Of a stretch of 64,000 nt of DNA, positions 10,250 to 21,159 are shown in pieces. A program made the position numbers and the translations under genes. This stretch comes from Okapia johnstoni (Eukaryota > Chordata > Mammalia > Artiodactyla > Giraffidae): assembly GCA_024291935.2 (NCBI GenBank), contig CM044326.1:37447948-37511947 (forward strand), given 5' to 3'. Numbering within the stretch: position 1 is the first letter of the stretch; each line of letters starts with the position of its first letter. The notes beneath the pieces are model-generated. The model was not told the origin of the DNA and searched no databases. It saw only the letters and a list, made by a program, of their open reading frames with translations.

Positions 10250-10839
10250 GTTCAGTTCAGTTCAGTCGCTCAATTGTGTCCGACTCTTTGCGACCCCATG
10301 AATTGCAGCACGCCAGGCCTCCCTGTCCATCACCAACTCCCGGAGTTTACCCAAACCCATGTCCATCGAGTCAGTGATGCCATCCAACCATCTCATCCTC
10401 TGTCATCCCCTTCTCCTCCTGCCCCCAATCCTACTCAGCATTAGGGTCTTTTCCAATGAGTCAACTCTTCGCATGAGGTGGCCAAAATACTGGAGTTTCA
10501 GCTTCAACATCAGTCCTTCCAAAGAACACCCAGGATTGATCTCCTTTCGGATGGATTGATTGGATCTCCTTGCAGTCCAAGGGACTCTCAAGAGTCTTTT
10601 TCCAACACCACAGTTCAAAAGCATCAATTCTGCGGCTCTCAGCTTTCTTCACCGTCCAACTCTCACATCCATACGTGACCACTGGAAAAACCATAGCCTT
10701 GACTAGATGGACTTTTGTTGGCAAAGTAATGTCTCTGCTTTTAAATATGCTATCTAGGTTGGCCATAACCTTCCTTCCAAGGAGTAAGCGTCTTTTAATT
10801 TCATGGCTGCAATCACCATCAGAAGTGATTTTGGAGCCT
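10250..10839 (-). mobile_element. BovB LINE 3' end, comparatively young
   Basis: It begins with the 3'-terminal motif as repeated 'gttca' units and runs about 590 bp back to 'gcaatcaccatcagaagtg'. Minus-strand frames (10403-10627, 10461-10766) keep recognisable BovB C-terminal protein, for example 'VVTYGCESWTVKKAE' and 'IDAFELWCWKK'. Few base changes from the common BovB form and a largely readable frame suggest a younger insertion than most here. It is 5'-truncated before the RT active site, so it cannot move by itself. Confidence 0.95.
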
Positions 10840-11059
10840 TACTTCTCTTTATTCCAAATGCTTAGTATTTAAACCATAAGTTGAAGACATGCTTAGCTTT
10901 TGGCTCATGCAATCAAGGCATCTTTCTTCAATTTAATTCAACCCGGTGCATTACAAATGAATGACCACTTGTTGGGCACCTAATGTATCTGTGGCGCACA
11001 CAGGGCCCTGGATACACAGAGGTAAGTGAGTGTGTCATCAGCTGCATCTTCCAAATGCG

Positions 11060-11735
11060 CCCTGACCTTGTCCACTTCTCTCCATCTCCTCCACTGTTTC
11101 CTACTCAGCCCCATCATTGTCTGGATGATGGATACAGCTATTCAGATGGTCTTCCTGCATTGGATGATCCTGACCGGATTCTATTCCCCCAAACAAATCA
11201 TCTTTTTGAAAAATAACTCAGACCCTCAAATTCTCCCCTTCTTTAAAACCGCCAGGGGCTTCTACTGCATTTAGAATAACAACAAACTATAATGCGGTCT
11301 TTGTCTTTTCTCTCTGCTTTTCCTCCACTCCCATTTCTTTGAGCTCCTTTTAAATCAGGCCGCCATTGCCGGTGGGCTGGTGGTCTTTATCTTCCAGCCC
11401 CTTCTCATCCCTCATGTATTTAGTGACTCGGGGCTTCTCCATTAGCTGTTTCCTCTGCTTGGATGGTCTTCAGACTCCTCTTCCCACTACTGGCTCCTTT
11501 CTCTCATGTCATACAAGCTGTCTTCTCTGAGAGGTCCTGCTCATTTTGTCTAAAGTAACTTTCCTCAGTAGCACTGACCTCTCTCTAATATTGTTTTGTT
11601 TATTCATTTGTTTATCATTTATCTCCCTACCACCACCACCCCTCCCAATTATAATATAAACTCCCTAGAGATGGGGTTGTATCACCTCTTATGGCACCTA
11701 CAACAGCTCAACAGATATTTTTTAAAGGAAAGATT
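11060..11735 (+). mobile_element. L2 LINE relic, 3' portion
   Basis: 'cctcaaattctccccttc', 'gtcatacaagctgtcttctc', 'tgagaggtcctgctcattt' and 'tataaactccctagagatgg' occur in the order of the L2 3' end ('...LPLTLYLHSE...' region then 3' UTR). Heavily diverged, no intact frame. A MIR/L2-like 'gggcacctaatgtatctgtgg' lies just upstream (about 10974-11040). Confidence 0.55.
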
Positions 11736-13065
11736 GAATTCATTTGAGATGTTCACGGGCTAGGAGAGGAGGCAGGTCAGAATCCAAAAATGCTACAATC
11801 TGGGTAATACAAGAGAGGTGCCATGCTCAAGGATGGGGTCCACAATCACAGGACCACCAGGGGAGGCTGCAACCAGTGGGTCTTCAAAAGGTGACATGAT
11901 CTTGCAAAACATCCCACTCTGTTGTCCTTAGAAATCTAATTTATAGGTATGCCAATATTCACACTTCCAAGAATAAATTTGCACATGAGAATGACCTACA
12001 CATAAGCCTTAATTGAATTATATCATCTTGGAAAAATGTTGCTTGGATGGATGACATTTGGTAGTATGATCCTCCAACCCACACCTTTTCCCTAATTCAT
12101 CCTCAGAAAGTTCCGTAATGAGTTTGGTGTCATATCATAGAGGTTCACGAACAGTCTACTGTTTTTGTGGAATCACCAAGTAAAAAACTGACGAACTAAC
12201 CAGTGGTTTAATGGGTGGAGAATGAAGGGGTCTAGATAAATGGCTCAGGACCAAGGTCATATGCTAGGCAAAGTTGGGAGGCCCTCCTTCCCATGGAGCT
12301 TGGTGCCCTAGTGGTTGGCTCATGAATGCCTAGTGGGGCTGTAAAATTACAGATGGATCCTTGACCTCCGCCTTGATTGTAGATACATGTGTACATTTTC
12401 TTTGGAACCCATGCGATACCTGGTTTTGTCCTGGTGCCCTGTCTACTGCCCCTCACATGGATGTGTTCTGTTCTTTGCAAATGAACTACTTCCTGCTTAA
12501 ACAGTAAGTCAACAAAAATTTAAATAAAAGTTCTGTTTTTGCAATTCACAGAACCCATTTGGAAGAAGAGAAACGATTCCTTCATACCATGGTTCTCTGG
12601 CAGTGCAGAGTGTTAAGGCAGCTTAGTCTCTCAGAATCCGTCCACTGAGTATTAAAGGCTCCAGAATGCAACCTAAGAAATCCAGACAGTGTGCTTCACT
12701 GACCAACAGGCCTGGGCTCTGAACAGCTTTGCAGGTTATAGGAAAAGGATGGAACCCTCTCTACTGTTACTCTTGCCTTGAATCGGTCTTTCTTGGTTTG
12801 GGCTGGGATCATTTTGCTGGCATCCGCTTCTCCCTGATATCGGCAAAGTCCGAGTTTGCATTTGAAGCTCGTTCACCCGCAGCTAGTCTGACTGTCTTCT
12901 CTTCCACTTGGCTTTTTCATGCTTGCTCTGGAGCACCTGGGGTCAAACCACCACCAATATGCTTTCCTGCCTCTTGCCTTCCTCTCTGTCCTCAGCCATA
13001 ATGAGTCCTCATTCTGCAGGGCTTTTCCTTAGCTGCTTGTCTAGTCTTACTTATCATCCAAAGAC
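11736..13065. other. Unassigned DNA
   Basis: No repeat family is recognised with confidence. Open frames at 12232-12480 (minus) and 12729-13001 (plus, 90 residues) have no known domain, no clear splice context and no compositional support, so I do not call them genes. Confidence 0.4.
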
Positions 13066-13660
13066 CTAACAACAACAACAACAAAATGCTAAATCCTTCA
13101 CACCCGTAAGCAGAGCTATTAACTTCCTTCTTTGCGCTCTCAGAGGACTTGGTACCTCCAGGTTAACTCTTGCTTCTTTCTCCTCTGATGAAATCACATA
13201 ATAATAATTTTCACACAGTAAGTTTACTCTGTGAATGTCTATGTCCTTGCCTGTCTCCCTGAGATACTGACTATACAAATGGGCAATGCCAAAACCATAT
13301 GTGACAACAAAACTTCGACCCACAACCTCTTCAGGAACCAGCCTTGGAAACCAAACCGCAACCTCTGCAGCAATTTGGTCCAGAACTTGGTTAGAACAAC
13401 TGGTTAGAATTTGGTCAACCATGACCAGTTTTCCTACCTCCTGTCTCTGCCTTCCAACTCATAACCAACCATAGAAAGTCAAAGATACTCCTCAAACAAA
13501 TCAAATAAAAATTTACTCCTAGTCAGCTACCTGCGGCATCCCTAGGCCAATAGCCTCCAATCAGAGCACGCCTGAAGCCTTCATTTGTAACTCCAACCAA
13601 GCTTCCTCTTCCCCTGCCATTTTAGGCTCTGCCAAACACAGGTGATGGTATCTGACTCTT
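13066..13660 (-). other. Unassigned block with a 118-residue minus-strand frame
   Basis: A continuous minus-strand frame covers 13066-13422. It starts with a Met-Val-Asp-Gln stretch and ends in a run of cysteines translated from a (CAA)n-type tract at 13071-13084. I recognise no domain. Upstream on that strand (13423-13660) the texture, with 'ctctgattggaggctattgg', resembles an old LTR or MER-type repeat, so a decayed mobile element is the more likely explanation. Confidence 0.25.
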
Positions 13661-13749
13661 CTGTAAGAAGCTCTAAATCAGCAGCCTCTGAATGTTCTCC
13701 TTTGGGTGGTCTTTATCTACTTCTGCATCCCCAAGACCCTGAACAACAA

Positions 13750-13880
13750 ATATCCTATTCTTATTTTACTTAGGGGGAAACTGAGGCTGAGAAGGGTTAT
13801 GTGATTTGGACAAATTATTTCAGCTCAACCAACAAAGCCAGTGTCTAAATTCATCTCACTCTGACTCCAAAGCTATTGCT
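13750..13880 (-). mobile_element. MIR SINE fragment
   Basis: 'tattttacttagggggaaac' with 'tgaggctgagaagggttatg' and 'gtgtctaaattcatctcac' follow the reverse MIR order (tail side, core, head side). Confidence 0.6.
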
Positions 13881-13884
13881 TTTT

Positions 13885-13995
13885 CTCCTCTGTGGTCATG
13901 CCTCCCCACAAGACCGATACCTTATTCATTTTTGTAGCTCCTGAGTTTTGCACAGGAGCTGGCACATAGTGAGTGCTCATCAAATAGCTGAAGGT
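13885..13995 (+). mobile_element. L2 3' end fragment
   Basis: 'ccttattcatttttgtagc', then 'gagctggcacatagtgag' and 'tgctcatcaaatagctgaa', the usual L2 3'-terminal wording. Confidence 0.6.
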
Positions 13996-14049
13996 TTAGG
14001 TTGTTGTTAATGTCCTGAAGGAGTCACACTAGTGGCTCAGTAAGAATGA

Positions 14050-14280
14050 AGATACAGGCACAGAGACCAAACTTATGGACACCAGGGGGAAGAGAGGGGT
14101 TGGGATGAATTGGGAGATTGGAAACGACACATATTTACTAATGATTCTAGCATATCTTCAAATGGGAAGAAATCCAAGAAAAGAAAAGATAGAGGTTCAT
14201 GTATGGCTGATTCACCTTGCTGTGCAGCAGACACTAACCCAACACTGTAAAGCAACTATAGGCCAATAAAAATTTAAAAA
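14050..14280 (+). mobile_element. L1 3' end, artiodactyl type
   Basis: 'gaattgggagattgg' followed by 'gctgattcaccttgctgtgc', 'agcagacactaacccaacac' and 'ccaataaaaatttaaaaaa' is the L1 3' UTR end typical of cattle and relatives. The 5' side is truncated and the middle decayed. Confidence 0.8.
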
Positions 14281-14302
14281 AGAGAGAGAGAGAGAGAGAG
14301 AG
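14281..14302. repeat. (AG)n microsatellite
   Basis: About eleven AG units grow out of the poly-A tail of the L1 end immediately to the left, a common origin of such arrays. Confidence 0.9.
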
Positions 14303-14560
14303 ATGATCATCAGAGGCCAGATTAAAGGAGTACAGGCTCTGCACACACCCTAATGCTTACCAGAAACTTCACCCTTGAACTATTATTGTAAAACTCCTCA
14401 CTTTTCTCAGGTTGGGACACACAGTTTTGAGGGGTATGAGCCCATTGCATCCCCCTTTGGCTGGCAAAGGAATAAAGCTAGTCTTTTCTACTTCACCTAA
14501 AACTCTGTCTCCAATCTATTCTGCACCAGAGGCCAAATGTTTGGCATCCGAACCAAGTTA
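14303..14560 (+). mobile_element. Possible ERV solo LTR, R-U5 side
   Basis: 'gaataaagctagtcttttc' (polyadenylation signal AATAAA) is followed by 'acctaaaactctgtctcc' and 'agaggccaaatgtttggcat'. This is the order seen at the R-U5 end of ruminant ERV LTRs. A TATA box and the 5' edge are not clear, so the class is not assigned. Confidence 0.4.
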
Positions 14561-15309
14561 AGAATGAAAGAAGAGACAGCTGCATCCTTGTCAACAGATT
14601 TAAATGTAGAAGAAAAAAATAACCCAATGGGATGAGATCTTAGAGAAGGCTCAAGGATTTGGCAATAGAGTCTGCCTGCTCATTTTTATGCTAACTCACT
14701 GACTAATTCATTTAGGCTATTTACTGGCTATCTCTTATGGGCCTATCAGTTCAGTCTCTGGCCAAACAGCAGGGACTTGTTTAATGGATTAGAAATTTCA
14801 TAAAGGAAATGTTGGCTAACTGTCATTAAAAACATGGAAAACGAAGTATATCATATACTGTATAACCAACACATTGCTGCCTGCATAATATACATTTATA
14901 ATTAAAGCTGTTTTAAATGAGTTTGTGTCAGAGACAGTGAGAGGCAACAAAAATGTCAGGTTCCCTCTGCGGTGCAGCTATTGCCCGCGTCTCTGTGGCT
15001 TTACAGTGCAGTGTGCTCTTGATCACACCCCACTCTTGCATCTGCGAATTCTTAGAAGATAGGTAGGCTTACATATGAAAAGTGCATGATTTGTTATTAT
15101 ATAAAGATAATTATTGATGTCATATGGGCTGAAGGAATGCCTCATAAATATTTTCTAAATAGGCCAGCTGAAGTCTAGAAATGTCTGCTATGGAAATGCC
15201 GACAGCTTATAAGCAAAAAGACCATTTAATTATCTCTGTCGACTATTCTCGCATGGACTCTGATGGGGAAAATTATCACACTTTTAATGAACCTAAGGGG
15301 ATGTTCCTT
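14561..15309. other. Unassigned DNA, possibly conserved
   Basis: No repeat recognised. The block at about 14860-15300 has low-decay texture, including 'aattaaagctgttttaaatg', 'ttgatgtcatatgggctgaa' and a GC-richer patch at 14960-15030. It is a candidate for conserved non-coding DNA; the evidence is only visual. Confidence 0.3.
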
Positions 15310-15440
15310 CTCATACAAACCGTGTCCCTGTCTATATTACAACACTTATCTCTTTGTCCTCGCACTGTGTTTACTTGTCTACTTTTCTTGCCTCCCATGC
15401 CCCTTTTAATTTACAAGCTCCTTGAGAGTTGAAAACCTCT
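15310..15440 (+). mobile_element. L2 fragment
   Basis: 'gtgtttacttgtctacttt' followed by 'tttacaagctccttgagag' is typical of the L2 3' region. Confidence 0.45.
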
Positions 15441-15490
15441 TTGAGGAAGGAAGATAAAGTGGAAGAGACATGAGCCATAGAAGCAAACAA

Positions 15491-15513
15491 AACTTTTTTT
15501 TTTTTTTTTTTTT
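15491..15513. repeat. Poly-T run
   Basis: An uninterrupted T run of about 21 bases. It could be the tail of a minus-strand retroposon to the left (about 15440-15490), but no family is recognisable there. Confidence 0.85.
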
Positions 15514-15527
15514 GCTATAACTGACCT

Positions 15528-15632
15528 CAACCACTGAGTATCAGTGTGACCAGGACCTTGGTTCCCTAGCTTGTAAATAGCATCTTCAGTACCCAACATG
15601 GAGGCGGGTGGTAAGACTTAAATAAAATTATG
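15528..15632 (+). mobile_element. MIR SINE fragment
   Basis: 'accactgagtatcagtgtga', 'ccaggaccttggttccctag' and 'ggtaagacttaaataaaat' keep MIR core order. Confidence 0.5.
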
Positions 15633-17159
15633 CAGGAGAAAGGACCCAGAGGTGTTTGAATTCTGGAATTTTCCTAGGGATATATGTGGATGTGAATTGA
15701 AGTATAGTGAGAAGAATCAAATATAATGGCAGCTTGACCATAATTAAGTTTATCCATATTGAGGAACTTTTGGTGGATTTTGGAACACTTATGAACCCTT
15801 CCAAATTGTTAGCAATGTATTTACCAGCGGGCAGATGTGTGTCTTTCTTCTGGGGAGAATGTCCCCTGCTTCTATCATTCTTAGGGGTATGTGTGACTAC
15901 CTGGTGCAAAGGGACTTATGAAAGAAAATGGGGTAATGAGGGCTACCTCAATCAGGCTCCCTTTTAAGCCTGAACTTGCCACCCAGTGGCAGGGAGTTTG
16001 CTCTCTAAACAGCAGCCAGCAGCCAGCTCCTTCAGCATCTTCCCCACCATAAAGAACAGGTCTGCCTGAGGTCATGTCCTTCCCAGAAACACAGCATCTT
16101 TGACTGAGCCAGGTGGGAATAAAGACCTGCCCATTTCTCCTTGACATGGTCACTCTGATGGGTGATACTCTCCCAAGAGAGCCTCAGGCTACCTAAGGCA
16201 TTGCTGTACCTACATCAATGCCCCCTTCCCCAAATGTGTTGATCCTGATAAATACCTTTCACCCTGGACTTCATGTCAAAATCTGCTTCTGGAGAATTTT
16301 ACCTGTGAAGGAAAATAAATACTAAGAAAAATAGAAAATTATGTGAAAATAAAAGCTCAAGAAAGAGTCCCAAGAATGTGGGGGTGGTTATCAGAGTCAA
16401 ATATAGCAGAAAGTTCAAGATAAGGGCAAAAGTGGTTCAGTAGGACGGACAACTAATCCACAGAGCCCACAGAAATCAGTTTTGTGGGGCCAATAGGAAA
16501 GCTTTGGGGAAGATATTTGATAGGCAATTGGGGTATGACAAACGGGAGACAGCTTGTTAGAACCCTTCTTTTGAGCAAGAATGCATGGGAGGGGGTGTGT
16601 CACAGGGTCAAGGAGAGACTTGAGCAAGTTGATCATTTGCAGAGATAATTTTGAAAAATCCTTTCTTGCAAACCACATCTTCCCCTTTCGACATGTCTGA
16701 AAGAACCTTGGCAAGGACAGCCTTCAAATCTCCCCCAACTTATTAAGTCAAGTAATGGGCTTTGAGAATATAGGAAGTTCAAAAGGCTGTCAGGTTGGAG
16801 CCAGACATCTAAGGAATGTGCATGCCCCCAAGAGGAGGCATTGCATCCATTAAGACATATCAGGTGGCCCTTATCGGAGAGCCCCATCGGCCCGTCAAGG
16901 GACAGGTTATTGTGTGTGCCAGGTCGCTAAGAAACAGCCCCTCCAATGTTAACTGAGAGCAGCAGGCTCAACCCTCCCCTCCAACTCTGATCAAACAAAG
17001 CACAGAACTCTGCAGTTTGGGCAGGAAGAAAAGCACTGGATGAAGGTTCTGCACTGTAGCAAGGCAAATGGGTCAATAAGTCACAAGGAGTCAAACTCCT
17101 GGGCCCCTGGTTTCTATACCACCTCAATGACAGCTTTTCAGGGGAGAAGACTCAGCGCC
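15633..17159. other. Unassigned DNA
   Basis: No repeat is named with confidence. Several minus-strand open frames (15881-16153, 16415-16714, 16633-16887, 16927-17127) overlap in different frames and show no domains. The 'gatgggtgatactctcccaa' wording near 16155-16175 suggests an old interspersed repeat of unknown family. Confidence 0.35.
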
Positions 17160-17199
17160 ACCAGGAAGAATCCCAGCTTGAGGACACACATCATCTTAC

Positions 17200-17295
17200 C
17201 TTGGTTCCTTTAGTACTGCTGAGGTCTGCCAGAATTTTCTTAAAAAGTGTGAGGCCAAAGATCAGTGGCAGAACACAAAGACACCAATGGTCCAT
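17200..17295 (-). other. Candidate orphan first coding exon (signal-peptide-like)
   Basis: On the minus strand an ATG (17295-17293) with A at -3 and G at +4 opens a 32-codon frame with no stop, ending exactly at 17200. A strong 5' splice site follows: exon ends ACCAAG, intron starts GTAAGA (17199-17194). The predicted start is Met-Asp-His-Trp-Cys, followed by a hydrophobic run (Leu-Cys-Val-Leu-Pro-Leu-Ile-Phe-Gly-Leu-Thr-Leu-Phe) and Lys-Lys, which looks like a signal peptide or membrane anchor. I do not recognise the protein, see no partner exon, and chance cannot be excluded. Minus-strand pyrimidine-rich DNA easily yields hydrophobic codons. Confidence 0.15.
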
Positions 17296-17844
17296 AATAA
17301 GTTATACAAAAGTACTGACACAGACAGTCTTTTGCTGAAAGTCCCTGTTTCAGCTACAAAAGGCTGAACTCTTTGATAGACATCATCACCCTCCTCACTT
17401 TCCAGCCCCAGGTCTTCCAGCCACCATGGCCACCATCTTGTTTTTCTGAGTTTACAAGTGGTAGTCTAATGGAATTGGATATTCTACCCTAGAAAGCACA
17501 GACACACACACACACACAGAGAACACTTATTAAGGCTCAGACTCTTTATACAAACTCATGCCCTCAAGAACTTCCCACATAGTCTTCCCCTGGAAATCTT
17601 TGCCACTGAGCTTCAAAACAGAGAGGGTGAAATAAATGATCTTATCTTTTCAATCTTGACAAATGCTAACAAGTCCATGATTCCTGATGCTAACTGGAGA
17701 TTCTGTATTTTATGCAATTGATAGTGACAAGTTTCACTCATCTAAGACAGATATTTCATTTTGTTAGAAGAGAAGGCAAAAAGCAATACGTTATCATTTG
17801 ATACTTTGTAAGACTAGTTTGCTTTGTAATGATGATGACAGCTG

Positions 17845-18040
17845 GACGACCTCTCTACATTTGTGAAGCGCTTTCATATTTCTCATGATCTCATTTGATC
17901 CTCAGAGTAGGGTTGACATCCCTTCTGCCTACTTCACAAGTTAAAAAAAAAAAGAGGCTTCTAAAAAGTGACAAAGCTGTCCTACTCAAAGCAGTGAGTC
18001 CACATGGAACCCAGAATGCTCCAATTCCCAGTCCATGGTT
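17845..18040 (-). mobile_element. MIR SINE
   Basis: 'gtgaagcgctttcatatttc', 'tgatctcatttgatcctcag' and 'gtgacaaagctgtcctact' in reverse MIR order, with an 11-A run inserted where the tail-side AT block should be. Confidence 0.7.
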
Positions 18041-18159
18041 GCTGCAAAAAAAAAAATCCACTTTTTGAAAATATTTTATATAATTATTGCATAAGCCACC
18101 TTTGCAAACTTGTAAAAGAACTGCCACCTAAGTGCATATTTTCCATGATGGAAGTTGCT

Positions 18160-18525
18160 CCTCTTTTTTAAAATTTTATTTCATTTTTAACTGGAGGATA
18201 ATCACTTTACAGTATTGTGTTGGTTTCTGCCATACATTGATATAAATCAACCATAGGTGTTCATATGCCCTCTCCTTCTTGACCCTCCCTCCCACCTCCC
18301 ACTCCCTCCTACCCATCTAGGCTGTCACAGAGCACTGGATTTGGGTTCCCTGCATCGTAGAGCAAATTCCTGCTATCTATATATTTTGCTTATAGTAATG
18401 TACACACGTCAATGCTACTATCTCAAATCATCCCCTACTGTGTCCAAAAGTCTGTTCTCATGTCTACATCTCCTTTGCTACTGCAAATAGGACCATCAGT
18501 ACCATCTTTCTAGGAAGTTTCCTGT
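18160..18525 (-). mobile_element. L1 3' end, ruminant type
   Basis: A T-rich start (18168-18190) leads into 'aactggaggataatcacttt', 'gtgttggtttctgccataca' and 'ctaggctgtcacagagcac', the reverse complement of the ruminant L1 3' UTR. It ends at about 18525, so the copy is strongly 5'-truncated. Confidence 0.85.
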
Positions 18526-19092
18526 ATGTCAGGCTCTTTAAGTTCTCCCAGAACTACTAAATTTCCATAGAAAGGAGTAAAACCAAATGAACAATTAGAA
18601 TAGAAAGCTCTTTTATAAATAGTCTCATTAATAAATCAGGGCCCTCAGATTCTGGCAAAATAAATGCTTCAAAATGGGCTTCTCCCAAGAATGCCCTGTC
18701 CTGATGGTATGACCTGCACACACCACAGCCCAGGGGCACCCACCCGCATCCACAGTGGCTGGGTTTGTAATTTACAGTGTGAGGCCAACCAACCAATTTG
18801 ATTATTCAAACATGTGAAGCAAACCCAAGGAGAGAAGTGCTTTAATCTTGTGCTCGGAAGCGACATTTGCAGCTCTTTTCACTTACTTTTCATTATTTCA
18901 CCACAGGGGAACCGTTTCCAGGAATTATTATGTTACACATTATATTAAAAAATGAGTCTTGGTATTTTTTGCAATAAATAACAGCTCACATTTATTTTGA
19001 GAACAAGAATGCTCACCAGAACTTATGTACATTGTCTGCTTCCAGAAGTGCAGACATGTTAGAAATGCTAGAGATTCATGTCTTAAGAGCAT
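18526..19092. other. Unassigned DNA with a short MIR-like patch
   Basis: 'acagctcacatttattttga' at about 18980 is MIR-like (reverse orientation) but short. The rest is not recognised. Confidence 0.35.
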
Positions 19093-19312
19093 TGTGTGTG
19101 TGAGTGCACTCAGTTGTGTTCTACTCTTTGCAACCCCTTGGACTGTAGCCCACCAGGATCCTCTGCCCATTGAATTTTTCAGGCAAGAATACTGGAGTGG
19201 GTTGCCTTTTCCTTCTTCAAGGGATCTGCCTGACCTAGGTATCAAACTCACATCTCCTAGGTCTCCTGCATTGCAGGCAGATTCTTTACCATCTGAGCCA
19301 CCAGGGAAGCCC
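19093..19312 (-). mobile_element. Bov-tA SINE
   Basis: Full reverse-oriented copy, 'ctcagttgtgttctactctt' to 'gagccaccagggaagccc'. It contains a small internal duplication of 'tctcctaggtctcctgcatt' around the B-box side. Confidence 0.92.
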
Positions 19313-19798
19313 TGTCTGTCCCTCTGTAAATCATGTCTGTAGGGTGAGGGCTGTGTCACCTCTGTGGGCTCTGAACACCAGCTGGTGAAGTCAGGCCAAG
19401 TTGGAGAGAAGCAACAACACAATCAAGAGAACCTAACGACCATCTTCATATGAACACATTGCCTGCCTCGCTCATAAGGCATTCTACCTCCAAGGAGAAA
19501 AACATGCAGTGATAATTTACCTCTTCTGATACTAATCAGACAGCAGGCTTCAGCCATGGAGATCTCTTCCAAGAACAGCTGAAGATTGGACATGGACTTT
19601 TCTCCAAGTGCACACATGCCCCCTTGGCCACCTGCCCAAATGTGACACCAGAGCCTTCCTCTAAGAGAGTTTCCTCACCAGGGCAACACTGGTTCTTTCT
19701 TCCTCGGGCACCTGCTCTTCATAGGATAAGGACAGGATGAGAGAACACACATTTATTAAAAGATGCTTTGTTCTAGTCACCTACATTCATGCTTTTAG
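19313..19798. other. Unassigned DNA
   Basis: No repeat or coding feature recognised. Confidence 0.4.
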
Positions 19799-20031
19799 CC
19801 TTGAAAATAGCCCTTGTTGCTGTTGTTCAGTTGCGAAGTCATGTCCGACTCTTTGCGACCCCATGGACTGTAACCCGCCAGGCTCCTCTGTCCATGGGAT
19901 TCTCCAGGCAAGAATACTTCAGTGGGTTGCCATTTCCTTCTCCAGGACATCTTCCCGACCCAGGGATTGAACCCACATCTCCTGCATTGCAGGCAGATTC
20001 TTTACCACTGAGCTACCTTGAAAATATCCTT
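19799..20031 (-). mobile_element. Bov-tA SINE with TSD
   Basis: Full-length reverse copy flanked by near-identical direct repeats: 'ccttgaaaatagccctt' (19799-19815) and 'ccttgaaaatatcctt' (20016-20031). The clear TSD sets the insertion boundaries at about 19816-20015. Confidence 0.95.
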
Positions 20032-20235
20032 ACTATTCATAACTACAAAATTTGAAAGTTTGTAAGTTGAACTTACTGGCTTAGGTTTACTCAACAAGAA
20101 AGATACTATGAAACCTGCCCATTTCCAAAGCAAGTGCTCTGACTGGTTTCAGGAACTCTATGATGACACATAGAAATTAACTAAGAAGACTCCACTGTAT
20201 GGTTTATTGAAATGTTTTTATTTCAACTGTGCTTT

Positions 20236-20472
20236 TTGAAATCACCTATACAAACCTCTGAAAGTAAGGTGAAAAGTAAAAGCTTCTGCAATGCAGGAGA
20301 CCTGGATTCAATCTCTGGGTAGGGAAGATCTTCTGGAGAAAGAAAAGGCTACTCACTCCACTATTCTGACCTGGAGAATTCCATGGACTATATAGTCCAT
20401 GGAGTTGCAGAGAGTGGGACATGACTGAGCAACTTCATTTTCACTTTCTTGAAATGACCTATAGAAACCTCT
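20236..20472 (+). mobile_element. Bov-tA SINE, 5'-truncated, with long TSD
   Basis: The body lacks the first part of the head and runs from 'gcaatgcaggagacctgg' to 'ttcattttcactttc'. It is flanked by a 24-base direct repeat with two mismatches (20236-20259 and 20449-20472; core 'cctata-aaacctct'). Confidence 0.92.
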
Positions 20473-20628
20473 ACTGTTGATCAAACCAGCCAATTCCCTC
20501 TCAGAGGCAATTGGAAAAGTAGAGTTGGGCTTTTGGTGGGTCTGAGGTTGAATTCCACATTTTGATAGAACACTTTTAGATGCACGTGTAGAAAACCACT
20601 CCAGTGGGTTTTTGCAAACACATATGCA

Positions 20629-20846
20629 AGGCTTTCCTAGTGGCTCCATGGTAAAGATTCTGCCTGCCAATTCAGGAGACACAGGAGACACAGGTTCAAT
20701 ACCTGGGTTGGAAAGATCCTCTGGAAGAGGAAATGGCAACCCATTCCAGTCTTCTTGCCTGAAGAATCTTATGGACAGAGGAACCTGGTGGGCTACAGTC
20801 CATGGGGTCTCAAAGAGTCAGATAGGACTTAGAGACTGAGCATACG
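20629..20846 (+). mobile_element. Bov-tA SINE
   Basis: From 'ggctttcctagtggctcc' to 'gtcagataggacttagagac'. The A/B-box spacing is enlarged by a tandem 'acaggagac' duplication near 20690. A short CA-rich patch follows (20852-20872). Confidence 0.92.
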
Positions 20847-21159
20847 TGTGTGCCCTCACACACACACATGCACAGAGAAGATAATGATTTACCTTATGGC
20901 AGCAAGCACAGAAAGTATTGTATGTCTATAGAGGAGACTGGAAACAGTAGTTGGAAAGGTCTTGGGATCCTAGCATACTCCCCTTCCTGATCTGACCCCA
21001 CTCAACACATGTGATCCATCCATTTTCCTTACAGCTCAACCTGAAGGCAATCGTGAAGCCTTCAAATTACACATTCTCCATCTAAGCAACAAGCCCTAAG
21101 CAAATAGTGTTTCTCAACCCTCTTTACAACTCTTTCCCCCATAGATTGCAGTTTCTTGA

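Noticed and set aside
10461..10766. 101-codon minus-strand frame resembling a protein
   Set aside because: This is the C-terminal part of the BovB reverse-transcriptase protein in a 5'-truncated copy, not a host gene.
17171..17190. A second ATG with hydrophobic codons just inside the putative intron of the 17200-17295 exon (minus strand)
   Set aside because: The frame stops after 18 codons, and the pyrimidine-rich strand makes short hydrophobic runs common.
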